This document shows, in pieces, positions 1 to 6,982 of a stretch of 13,895 nt of DNA (within the stretch, counting starts at the first letter, position 1; each line of letters opens with the position of its first letter). The translations under genes were made by a program, and so were the position numbers. The notes under the pieces were generated by a model. That model made no database searches. It saw only the letters and a list, made by a program, of their open reading frames with translations, and was not told where the DNA came from. Origin of the DNA: Crenotrichaceae bacterium (lineage in GTDB: Bacteria > Pseudomonadota > Gammaproteobacteria > Methylococcales > DRLZ01); contig DRLZ01000336.1 of assembly GCA_011322755.1 (NCBI GenBank), positions 1-13,895 of the forward strand. The letters are read 5' to 3'.

Positions 1-34
1 AAATAGTTCGATCTTGATCTGAAACAATTAATCA

Positions 35-60
35 TTCTCAAGGAGTTTCTGGTTTGAGAA
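35..60. repeat. Weak 7-base inverted repeat at the left edge
   Basis: TTCTCAA (35-41) and TTGAGAA (54-60) are exact reverse complements around a 12-base spacer, downstream of the symporter stop. No T-run follows, so a terminator is not claimed. Otherwise positions 1-156 show no gene. Confidence 0.25.
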
Positions 61-156
61 ATGTTGTGCTTGTTTTTCGTTGGAGTCAGTGTTGTTTACA
101 GATGACTGGATTTGTCTGATGCCGACAATTGGTGACTTGAACTTGAAATCACAGAT

Positions 157-1491
157 TCAGGTTGAAAAGTACCTGCGTGTGATTTTAAAAACGACTGGAC
201 TTAATGCAACCAAGGCAATCAGGTTTGGTAGTGCCATCAAGCCATTCATGACATCAGCCAGCAACCAGATAAACTCCAGTTTTCCATAGGTTCCGATGGG
301 AATCATCACAATCCAGAGTAGTCGGTAGGGAATAATGACGCGTCTCCCGAACAGGTATTGTGCACAACGCTCACCATAGTAACTCCAGCCCAGTATTGTC
401 GTGAATGCAAACACGCATAATCCAAATGCTACGACGAGCCCGCCACCTTGCCAGCCAGCCTGAAATGCCCAGACAGACAACATGGCGCCTGTTTTTCCGG
501 AATTCCAGACGCCGCTCAAAAGGATAACCAGAGCAGTGAGCGTGCAGATGACTAGAGTGTCAATAAAGACGCCTAGCATCGCAATTAAACCCTGTTTCAC
601 GGGGTTGTTGGTCTTTGCTGCAGCATGTGCGATCGCAGCGCTGCCAAGCCCGGCTTCATTGGAAAATACACCTCTGGCTACACCAAAACGTATTGCAGCC
701 CACATGCTTGCACCAGCAAAACCGCCGACCGCAGCTGTTCCGTTAAATGCATTATTAATCACCAGTTGAAATACAGCAGGGACTTCCGCTATATGGATGC
801 CGATAATGTAGATAGCGCCTGCGATATAGACACCTGCCATAACAGGCACCAGGAAACTGGCAACTTCACCAATTCGCTTCACTCCGCCCAGAATCACGAT
901 CGCTGTTAATCCTGTCATTACTGTAGCAATTAGCCAGTAAGGAATCTTCCAGGCTGTTCGCAATGCTTCAGTCACCGAGTTTGCCTGCACTAGATTGCCG
1001 ATTCCAAAAGCAGCAATCATTCCGAATAAAGCAAATAAACCGCCGAGCCACGCCCAGTGTTTGCCTAATCCATTGCGAATGTAATACATCGGTCCGCCGA
1101 CATATTGTCCGGACTCATCAGTTGCTCGGTATTTGACTGCGAGAGCAGCTTCAGCATATTTGGTTGCCATTCCGAATGCTGCAGTAATCCACATCCAGAA
1201 AATAGCACCTGGTCCTCCCAGGGCAATTGCTGTAGCAACACCAGCAATATTACCGGTACCGACGGTTGCTGATAAGGCAGTCATCAAAGCCTGAAAAGGA
1301 GGGATTTCACCGTTGCTTTTATCAGCGATACGCCCTTCTGAGAGCAGGCTGAAAGCGGCAGGAATCTTGCGCCAGGGGATGAGCCTCAAACCAATACTCA
1401 GATAGATTCCCACTAACAGCAACAGAGCCAGAGTAAAAGGTCCCCAGATCAGCTCGCTGGCAGTTTCCAGAATTCGGGTGATGCTTGTCAT
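157..1491 (-). CDS. Sodium:alanine (AGCS family) symporter
   Basis: This is an inner-membrane secondary transporter of the alanine/glycine:cation symporter family, expected to import alanine, glycine or a similar small amino acid with sodium. The 444-residue length is normal for the family. Hydrophobic segments run through the whole protein, beginning near residue 16. The family signature region is seen at 74-95 (ATVGTGNIAGVATAIALGG), with a GGPMYYIRNGLG motif at 132-143 and the conserved FSNEAGLGSA motif at 276-285, which is typical of substrate and sodium binding. The ATG at 1491 is preceded by AAGGT seven bases upstream, which supports this start. The gene is divergent from the DUF3144-like gene, with about 106 bases between the two starts. 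Nothing in the sequence separates alanine from glycine or another substrate. The family call is firm; the substrate is inferred. Confidence 0.93.
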   Translation of the reverse strand: MTSITRILETASELIWGPFTLALLLLVGIYLSIGLRLIPWRKIPAAFSLLSEGRIADKSNGEIPPFQALMTALSATVGTGNIAGVATAIALGGPGAIFWMWITAAFGMATKYAEAALAVKYRATDESGQYVGGPMYYIRNGLGKHWAWLGGLFALFGMIAAFGIGNLVQANSVTEALRTAWKIPYWLIATVMTGLTAIVILGGVKRIGEVASFLVPVMAGVYIAGAIYIIGIHIAEVPAVFQLVINNAFNGTAAVGGFAGASMWAAIRFGVARGVFSNEAGLGSAAIAHAAAKTNNPVKQGLIAMLGVFIDTLVICTLTALVILLSGVWNSGKTGAMLSVWAFQAGWQGGGLVVAFGLCVFAFTTILGWSYYGERCAQYLFGRRVIIPYRLLWIVMIPIGTYGKLEFIWLLADVMNGLMALPNLIALVALSPVVFKITRRYFST

Positions 1492-1530
1492 AGACGCTAC
1501 CTTGCTGCAGTCAAAATCGGATGAAAAAGA

Positions 1531-1558
1531 TTATCACGACAGCATCTCGTTGTATAAT
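1531..1558 (+). promoter_or_regulatory. Sigma-70-type promoter for the DUF3144-like gene
   Basis: A perfect -10 hexamer TATAAT lies at 1553-1558. TTATCA at 1531-1536 matches four of six -35 consensus bases, with a 16-base spacer. Transcription would start near 1565, leaving a leader of about 33 bases before the ATG at 1598. The assignment rests on consensus match and position only. Confidence 0.5.
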
Positions 1559-1597
1559 GTTGATTTTGTGAAGGCTTCCATCAGAACGGATTTTATT

Positions 1598-1903
1598 ATG
1601 GCAATGACACCAGACCAGCAATACGACAAGGCAGTAAATGAATTTATATCTCTTGCAAACCAGTTGAAAGACAAGGAATATCCAATGGAAGTTGTTTCAG
1701 CTGCGCTGATGAGTGCATCAGGAGTCTATGCAACCTATGTTGCTTCTGGTGGCCTCAATAATGGTTTTCTGCTCGAACCTGGCGTGGCGAAAGTTGCTGA
1801 AGCTTATCGCAATCAACTGCAAGAAATTCAGGATGTTAAGAAAAAAGCTGCAGAGGATGCAGGGTTACGTCCTAAAGATTCTGACACCCAGCAATCAGCA
1901 TAA
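1598..1903 (+). CDS. Small DUF3144-like protein of unknown function
   Basis: This encodes a 101-residue soluble, acidic, largely helical protein with no signal peptide or membrane segment. The core reads FISLANQLKDKEYPMEVVSA (residues 16-35), followed by ALMSASGVYATYVASGG, then a charged C-terminal helix ending in a polar tail. This pattern recalls the proteobacterial DUF3144 family, whose role is unknown; the family name is from memory of its conserved core. The open frame extends upstream to 1478, but that part would overlap the divergent symporter start and the promoter. The ATG at 1598 follows the TATAAT promoter and an AACGGA weak ribosome site, so it is chosen. A second ATG lies two codons later. 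The gene appears monocistronic; no function is proposed. Confidence 0.8.
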   Translation: MAMTPDQQYDKAVNEFISLANQLKDKEYPMEVVSAALMSASGVYATYVASGGLNNGFLLEPGVAKVAEAYRNQLQEIQDVKKKAAEDAGLRPKDSDTQQSA

Positions 1904-2083
1904 TATGATGGTATCTGAGTTTTAGTTTAGACGCTGTCGGTTACACATGTTCGCTGCATGTCGTTAAATAGCGCAGCGATCCGCTTCCAAAATATCAAAA
2001 ATAATTTATATTATGATTGATCTCTCGGGCATTGTTAGCAGACAACGTCTTGCTTGTCAGTGTGTAGCGATCACCTGCGCTAG

Positions 2084-2118
2084 CCGTTTAACTGATGGCA
2101 CCGTTTGACTAATGGCGC
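2084..2118. repeat. Two-copy imperfect tandem repeat
   Basis: Two 18-base units start 17 bases apart (2084-2101 and 2101-2118) and follow the pattern CCGTTTRACTRATGGCRC, identical at 15 of 18 positions. All three differences are purine transitions. The repeat sits in the 272-base gap between the DUF3144-like gene and the 3' end of gatB. Apart from an AT-rich patch at about 1988-2016, I see nothing else there: no tRNA, no convincing terminator, no small gene. Confidence 0.5.
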
Positions 2119-2175
2119 TTGATACGAGCAGCATTGTGACCTTCAAATCTTTCAATAGTATATGCGGGGTTCAGA

Positions 2176-3603
2176 TTACAGCTTTGATTTAAGAATCTGG
2201 TTAACCTGAGCAGGGTTTGCTTTGCCCTGTGTTTGTTTCATTACCTTGCCAACAAAATACCCAAACAGTTTTTCCTTGCCGGCGCGATATTGCTCGACTT
2301 GTTGCGGGCTCTCTGCGATGACTTGATCTATAATCGCTTCGATAGCTGAACTGTCAGTGATCTGTTTTAAGCCTTTGTTTTCGATAATGTCATCTGCGCT
2401 TCCTTCACCACGATACATTGCTTCAAACACTTCCTTGGCTATTTTTCCCGAGATCGTGTTGTCCTCAATGCGTTGGATTAATCCTGCCAGATCATCTGCC
2501 TGAATCTTGCTTTCAGTGATGTCATCTCCGGATTTATTCAGCGCAGCAGCCAGATCACCGCTAACCCAGTTCGCACAGAGTTTGGGGTCACAATGCGATG
2601 TGTTGACAAGTTGCTCATAGTAATCGGCCAGTTCTCTGGATGAGCTCAGTACTTCTGCATCATAATCACTCAGCGCATAGTCGTTCATGAAGCGTTGTCG
2701 CTTTTGATCCGGTAATTCCGGCATGGTTTGCCGGACAGCTTCCAGGAATTCAGCAGTAATACGCAAAGGCAATAGATCAGGGTCTGGAAAATAGCGATAA
2801 TCATTGGCCTCTTCCTTGCTGCGCATTGATCTTGTTTCATCCTTCGCAGAATCATACAAGCGTGTTTCCTGTACGACTTGATCACCGTTTTCAATAATAT
2901 CGATCTGACGTTCGATTTCATAATGAATGGCTTTTTCGACAAAGCGAAAAGAATTCAGGTTTTTTACCTCGGCACGGGTACCGAGTTCTGTTTGGCCTTG
3001 AGGGCGCACAGATACATTCGCATCACAGCGGAATGAGCCTTCCTGCATATTTCCATCACAGATTTCCAGATAACGTACCAGGGCGTGTATTTTCTTCATG
3101 TAAGCCACGGCTTGTTTCGCTGATCTCAGGTCAGGCTCTGAAACGATCTCCAGTAAAGGTGTTCCGGCTCTATTCAAGTCGATACCTGTCGAGGAGTCAA
3201 ATGCTTCATGTAATGATTTCCCAGCATCTTCTTCAAGATGTGCGCGGGTAATGCCAATCCGCAGTTCTTCATCATCAACACGTATCATTAAGTGACCTTT
3301 TTTAACGACAGGTAATTCAAACTGGCTGATTTGGTAGCCTTTTGGTAGATCTGGGTAGAAATAGTTTTTACGTGCAAAGACTGACATGGGGGCAACTTCA
3401 GCATCAATGGCAAGACCAAATTTTGCTGCCATTCTTACCACATCTGCATTCAGTACTGGTAAGGTTCCGGGAAGGGCAAGATCAACAGCGCAGGCTTGTG
3501 TATTCGGTAAGGCTCCGTATGCGGTACTTGCACCAGAAAATATTTTGCTCTGGGTTGCCAGCTGAGCATGAATCTCAAGGCCGATTACAACTTCCCATTC
3601 CAT
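2176..3603 (-). CDS. gatB: Asp-tRNA(Asn)/Glu-tRNA(Gln) amidotransferase subunit B
   Basis: GatB is the tRNA-binding kinase/transamidase subunit of the GatCAB complex. It phosphorylates the misacylated Glu or Asp on tRNA and converts it to Gln or Asn with ammonia channelled from GatA. The 475-residue length is full. Visible hallmarks are GLEIHAQL (8-15), the ARKNYFYPDLPKGYQISQ block (77-94), HLEEDAGKSLH (122-132), CDANVSVRP (193-201) and the MRSKEEANDYRYFPDPD block (260-276). A helical YqeY-type tRNA-binding tail fills roughly 320-475. The ATG at 3603 has an AAGGAG ribosome site seven bases upstream. It lies 37 bases after the epimerase stop on the same strand, so it is probably cotranscribed with the lipid genes. 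The usual partners gatC and gatA are not adjacent; they must lie elsewhere if the complex is functional. Confidence 0.97.
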   Translation of the reverse strand: MEWEVVIGLEIHAQLATQSKIFSGASTAYGALPNTQACAVDLALPGTLPVLNADVVRMAAKFGLAIDAEVAPMSVFARKNYFYPDLPKGYQISQFELPVVKKGHLMIRVDDEELRIGITRAHLEEDAGKSLHEAFDSSTGIDLNRAGTPLLEIVSEPDLRSAKQAVAYMKKIHALVRYLEICDGNMQEGSFRCDANVSVRPQGQTELGTRAEVKNLNSFRFVEKAIHYEIERQIDIIENGDQVVQETRLYDSAKDETRSMRSKEEANDYRYFPDPDLLPLRITAEFLEAVRQTMPELPDQKRQRFMNDYALSDYDAEVLSSSRELADYYEQLVNTSHCDPKLCANWVSGDLAAALNKSGDDITESKIQADDLAGLIQRIEDNTISGKIAKEVFEAMYRGEGSADDIIENKGLKQITDSSAIEAIIDQVIAESPQQVEQYRAGKEKLFGYFVGKVMKQTQGKANPAQVNQILKSKL

Positions 3604-3610
3604 GTTGTTT

Positions 3611-3616
3611 CTCCTT
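3611..3616 (-). promoter_or_regulatory. Ribosome binding site of gatB
   Basis: AAGGAG on the minus strand, seven bases before the gatB ATG. It fixes the start at 3603. Confidence 0.75.
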
Positions 3617-3640
3617 CATCGTTTTTCAGTCGTGTGATAT

Positions 3641-4579
3641 TTACGCAATAGAATAAAGTTTTCTCAATCCCTGCTCAAATTGAAGTACAGGTTCCCAGTT
3701 TTTAAGATGATTTTGAGGCTGGTTATTGCAGACCCAGTCGTGCCAGACTAATTCTCTCACTTTTCCAGAAGTTAACATAGGGCTGTGTTGAGTTGCAGCT
3801 GCAATGAATTCACTCATAATACCCAGGCTTTTAAGCATAATTAATGGCATATAAAGACGGCGAACAGGACGTTGAAAAACATTCGCGGCAATGTCAGCGA
3901 TGGTCTGCCAGCCGTAGCCTCCATGAAAACCATCATCCAGTTCAATGATTTCGTGTTCCGCAGTGCCATTGATCAGCCATTGTAGAACTGCTTGGGCGAC
4001 ATCATCAACATGGATGAGCGAAAAACGGGAATCTGTACTGCTTAATTGTAAGGAAATACCTCTTTGTAGCAAATCCAGCAGTGGCTTTAATTCTCTGTCA
4101 CCTTGCCCGTAGATTGCGGCAGGTCTGAAAATCGACCAGTTCACGTTGCTGGAATATCTGTACAAAATCTCTTCACCCAGGTGCTTGCTCTTCGCATAGT
4201 GAGAGATGTCTGGCATACGTGCAGCAAGAGAAGAAATGAGTAAGAAACGAGGATGTTTTGACTGCTTGGCTAAGGTGGAGAGCAGGTTCTCGATGCCAAT
4301 AATATTGGCATCGGCGAAATCAGATAAGGTGACGCCTCGCACAGTCCCTGCACAGTGGATAACTGCATCGCTGTTTTCGACCAAAGCCGCGAGACTCTCA
4401 AGATTGCTGAGAGTCCCGTGCGTGTATTCGATAGGAAGATCTGAAAATTGCAGGGCTTTGTTCGGGTTTCGAACCAGCATTCTGATGCGCCATCCCTGGG
4501 AAGCAAGTAACCGGGTGACAGTACTGCCTACAAAACCGGTAGACCCGGTGATTGCAACAGTTTTCGTGTTAGATGTGAT
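3641..4579 (-). CDS. NAD(P)-dependent epimerase/dehydratase, CerR (ceramide reductase)-like
   Basis: This is an extended short-chain dehydrogenase with a Rossmann fold. Numbering from an assumed ATC start at 4579, TGSTGFVG at 11-18 is the dinucleotide-binding loop, HCAGTVRG lies at 75-82, the LISSLAAR strand at 114-121, the catalytic pair Tyr128/Lys132 in YAKSK, FRPAAIYGQGD at 151-161 and HVDD at 190-193. The HCAGTVRG and ISSLAAR blocks resemble CerR, the reductase of Caulobacter-type ceramide synthesis; that subfamily call is from memory. The first ATG (4480, residue 34) would delete the binding loop. No ATG, GTG, TTG or CTG exists in frame between there and the stop at 4609-4607. ATC at 4579, where homologues would have Met, is the only plausible near-cognate start. 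A sequencing error or damaged start is also possible. It follows the acyl-AMP ligase and precedes gatB. Confidence 0.8.
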   Translation of the reverse strand: MTSNTKTVAITGSTGFVGSTVTRLLASQGWRIRMLVRNPNKALQFSDLPIEYTHGTLSNLESLAALVENSDAVIHCAGTVRGVTLSDFADANIIGIENLLSTLAKQSKHPRFLLISSLAARMPDISHYAKSKHLGEEILYRYSSNVNWSIFRPAAIYGQGDRELKPLLDLLQRGISLQLSSTDSRFSLIHVDDVAQAVLQWLINGTAEHEIIELDDGFHGGYGWQTIADIAANVFQRPVRRLYMPLIMLKSLGIMSEFIAAATQHSPMLTSGKVRELVWHDWVCNNQPQNHLKNWEPVLQFEQGLRKLYSIA

Positions 4580-4638
4580 AGCAGGGTCTGTCGCTTGCTT
4601 TGTTTCTCAATACGCTTTGACTTGTCTTTGATTCGAAC

Positions 4639-6396
4639 CTAGCTTGCACGTCTGCCTGACATCTCTTGCTGATCCCAGCGATGTGAGTCAATAAAATTCT
4701 GGCGTGCCTTGGAACGTGAGAGTTTTCCTGATGATGTTCGTGGCAAAGTATGGATTGGAGCCAGTTCAACGTAGCATTCAATACCCAGATTATTACGAAC
4801 AAGATTTTCAAGCCGATCGACCAGATCTTTACGTTTTGCTTCATCCGTCTCCCGACTTTGCACAACCATTACTGCGATATCATCAATCTCAGGGCCTGGG
4901 GCAGCAAATGCGAGTGCATCACCCGGTCTAACATCATCTTGCTGTTCAGCAATATACTCAAGATCCTGAGGCCAGATATTCCTTCCATTGATAATGATGA
5001 GGTCTTTTTCACGTCCGGTAATAAAGATTCGACCTTCAACCAGATAACCAATATCACCTGTGTTTAACCAGCCGTCACCTGACAATGCTTCAGCAGATGC
5101 TTCCGGGTTTTCGTAATAACCAGACATCACGCTGTCACCACGCAAGTAGATACTCCCGGCGTTGCGGTCGCTGAGGACGAGTCCATCGGCATCACGTACC
5201 TCAATTTCGTAGCCAGGCAGCAGCTTTCCGCAATCAACAAACGAGCGAGTACGAATACCACTCGTCTCGTGATTATTGACTGGCAATGCATGGCTTGTGT
5301 CTGCCAGATAGTCGGCGTCAACTGTATCAACTTCGATGGGTTTATCCAGGTCGGCAAAACTGATTGCCAATGAACATTCTGCCATGCCGTAACAGGGAAT
5401 AAATGCCTTACGATCGAAACCAGCCGGGGCAAGTGCCTCGGCAAATCGCTCCAGTGAACTGGAGCGTATCATCTCAGCGCCGACGCCAGCAACACGCCAG
5501 GCACTTAAATCAAGTTTTTCAGCTTCAGCAACTCGTAATCGACGCTCACATAACTCATATCCAAAGGGAGGGCCGAATGAAATTGTTGCTTTATTACGAC
5601 TCATCAGGTTAAGCCATTGACGCGGACGCATTGCAAACTCGCGTGTGCCAAGATAATCCGCTGAGACCTGAGCTGAAATTGGCACAAGTACGAGTCCGAC
5701 CAGACCCATATCATGATAGTAAGGTAGCCATGAGACACACCGGTCACCTTCACGCAGTTTAACGCCATGCGTTGCAATGCCGGTGAGATTGCTCATCACG
5801 GTTTTTTGATCAATCATTACGCCGCGTGGAAAGCGTGTACTGCCAGAAGTAAACTGAAGGTATGCTAATTCATCTGGTCCGGATGGCACCAATTCAGGTG
5901 AGCCCTCAGGGAACTGGTTGAATTGTTCAGGAGAACCAACAAAATCAATATCAATACCGCATGCTGCTTCCTCCAGCAGTGGAAGATAACCTTCAGGGGC
6001 AATAGCAACAGATGGCTTGCTTGCTCTCAGAAAAGAATTGATTTGCTCTACATAAGCATTATGGCTGCCGAGTGTTACCGGTATCGGTAACGCTACAGGG
6101 ACCAGTCCAGCATACTGACAAGCGTAGAAGAAACGTAAAAAGTCCGGATGGGTATCCGCTATTAATGTGATTCGTGAGCCACGTTTGCAACCAAAACTGA
6201 GCAGGCGCCTGGCCAGCTGCATTGCTTGCTGCCTTAATTCTGAGTATGGAAGTACAGAATATAATTCACCGCGACCAGTGTAAAAATTGCAGCCAGTCAC
6301 GCCTCTAGCAGCATAATCGAGTGCTTCAGCGAGATTATTGAAATTAGCTGCCCGCAATGGGACAGTGTTAATGGTTGGCGTTGCTTCAAGGTGCAA
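4639..6396 (-). CDS. Fatty acyl-AMP ligase (FAAL-type adenylate-forming enzyme)
   Basis: This 585-residue ANL-superfamily enzyme should activate a fatty acid with ATP to acyl-AMP and pass it to a carrier-protein phosphopantetheine or CoA. The P-loop FTSGSTRFPRGV at 182-193 has the GSTR variant typical of FAALs rather than ordinary acyl-CoA ligases. Next come WLPYYHDMGLVG (about 225-236), a YGMAECSLA adenine-binding block, the GDIGYL block, the hinge GREKDLIIINGRNIWPQDLE and the C-terminal PRTSSGKLSRSK with the catalytic lysine. The start is TTG at 6396, backed by a very strong GGAGGT site five bases upstream. No transmembrane segment is evident. It is the first gene of a minus-strand run with the CerR-like epimerase and gatB. 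In Caulobacter ceramide synthesis an acyl-ACP synthetase supplies acyl chains; this gene may fill that role. The acyl substrate cannot be read from sequence. Confidence 0.9.
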   Translation of the reverse strand: MHLEATPTINTVPLRAANFNNLAEALDYAARGVTGCNFYTGRGELYSVLPYSELRQQAMQLARRLLSFGCKRGSRITLIADTHPDFLRFFYACQYAGLVPVALPIPVTLGSHNAYVEQINSFLRASKPSVAIAPEGYLPLLEEAACGIDIDFVGSPEQFNQFPEGSPELVPSGPDELAYLQFTSGSTRFPRGVMIDQKTVMSNLTGIATHGVKLREGDRCVSWLPYYHDMGLVGLVLVPISAQVSADYLGTREFAMRPRQWLNLMSRNKATISFGPPFGYELCERRLRVAEAEKLDLSAWRVAGVGAEMIRSSSLERFAEALAPAGFDRKAFIPCYGMAECSLAISFADLDKPIEVDTVDADYLADTSHALPVNNHETSGIRTRSFVDCGKLLPGYEIEVRDADGLVLSDRNAGSIYLRGDSVMSGYYENPEASAEALSGDGWLNTGDIGYLVEGRIFITGREKDLIIINGRNIWPQDLEYIAEQQDDVRPGDALAFAAPGPEIDDIAVMVVQSRETDEAKRKDLVDRLENLVRNNLGIECYVELAPIHTLPRTSSGKLSRSKARQNFIDSHRWDQQEMSGRRAS

Positions 6397-6401
6397 GGTA
6401 C

Positions 6402-6407
6402 ACCTCC
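6402..6407 (-). promoter_or_regulatory. Strong ribosome binding site deciding a TTG start
   Basis: GGAGGT, inside a run of G residues on the minus strand, lies five bases before the TTG at 6396. It is close to a perfect Shine-Dalgarno match and is the main reason to accept the TTG start of the acyl-AMP ligase; no upstream in-frame ATG competes. Confidence 0.8.
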
Positions 6408-6450
6408 CCCCTTTCTAAATTTTTATTTCTTGACATTAAAAAAACCCATA

Positions 6451-6789
6451 ATGATCGAGCAACACGAAATGCCAAACAAAAAAACAGAGCTGGGTAAAAC
6501 CCTGCCCTACCAGCCCGGGATCACCCAGGATACAACTGCTTACATGACGTTATTTCAAGGCCGCCACGGTAAGTATGATCCACGTCTTAATACAAGGGTT
6601 GTGGGAATAATATCAGTTACCTGTTTGCCAAGCAAGAAAACTTCACTGTTTTCTTCAAGAAAGTGCCGCTACTGTCACAAATATAACACATTTATTGATT
6701 TTCGTTATCCTCAGATAAGTGTTGTTTTTGCTGATTTCCACTTCAAATTGCTAAAAGCTGATTTTCCTTTTTACCCCAAGGTTTTCTGA
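6451..6789 (+). CDS. Doubtful small open frame in the divergent gap
   Basis: This is a 112-codon frame from ATG with no recognisable family. The first 45-50 codons use G+C-rich codons (CTG, CCC, CAG, GGC, CGC) and encode a hydrophilic stretch ending near GRHGKYDPR. The rest is AT-rich, with Phe, Ile and Cys runs more like noncoding DNA. There is no Shine-Dalgarno sequence before the ATG. It could be a decayed gene fragment, a short regulatory peptide or chance. I lean toward noncoding or a remnant. Confidence 0.2.
   Translation: MIEQHEMPNKKTELGKTLPYQPGITQDTTAYMTLFQGRHGKYDPRLNTRVVGIISVTCLPSKKTSLFSSRKCRYCHKYNTFIDFRYPQISVVFADFHFKLLKADFPFYPKVF
6634..6655. repeat. Perfect 8-base inverted repeat
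   Basis: AAGAAAAC at 6634-6641 and GTTTTCTT at 6648-6655 are exact reverse complements around a six-base spacer. No T-run follows on either strand, so it is not a typical intrinsic terminator. Its place between two divergent operons fits a regulator-binding dyad or an RNA hairpin; both readings are inference. Confidence 0.5.
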
Positions 6790-6982
6790 CGATGATTAGC
6801 TTAGCGGATCATTGTATAACGTCCTGCAAAAATTCACCAGTCACAAAACAAATCTCTTTTACGAGCCCACCATAATATATACTGTTGTTAAATTATTTCC
6901 AACAATTATGCAACATATCATCTTTGAATGTGAATTGTACTGGAAGTGTTTTAATTTTTTTCCTGAAAAACAAGAGAATTTT

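Larger units (their letters stand above)
6397..6982. other. Long divergent intergenic region
   Basis: About 586 bases separate the starts of the acyl-AMP ligase (minus) and the acyltransferase (plus). The region is AT-rich, with a G+C-richer island near 6485-6590. A TTGACA hexamer at 6432-6437 has no well-spaced -10 partner, and TATAAC at 6815-6820 and TATACT near 6880 lack good -35 boxes, so no promoter is called. It holds an 8-base inverted repeat (6634-6655) and a doubtful 112-codon plus-strand frame (6451-6789). No tRNA or transposase remnant is recognised. Confidence 0.6.

Noticed and set aside
80..289. Plus-strand open frame at the left edge
   Set aside because: It overlaps the 3' end of the symporter on the other strand, has no recognisable protein features and no ribosome site.
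1478..1597. N-terminal extension of the DUF3144-like protein
   Set aside because: The extra 40 residues would overlap the symporter start and include the promoter; the encoded sequence is not protein-like.
2019..2175. tRNA-like sequence near GGGGTTCAGATT before gatB
   Set aside because: No cloverleaf arms or acceptor stem can be formed around it.
4569..4865. Minus-strand frame bridging the acyl-AMP ligase end and the epimerase start
   Set aside because: It is out of frame with both genes and encodes no recognisable motif. It ends in TAA before the Rossmann motif, so it cannot supply the missing epimerase start without a frameshift.
6432..6437. TTGACA as a -35 box in the divergent gap
   Set aside because: No -10-like hexamer lies 16-18 bases downstream on the plus strand.
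6812..6982. N-terminal extension of the acyltransferase from TTG 6812 or ATG 6908
   Set aside because: The translated residues are rich in Phe, Ile, Cys and Tyr, as expected from AT-rich noncoding DNA, and neither start has a ribosome site.
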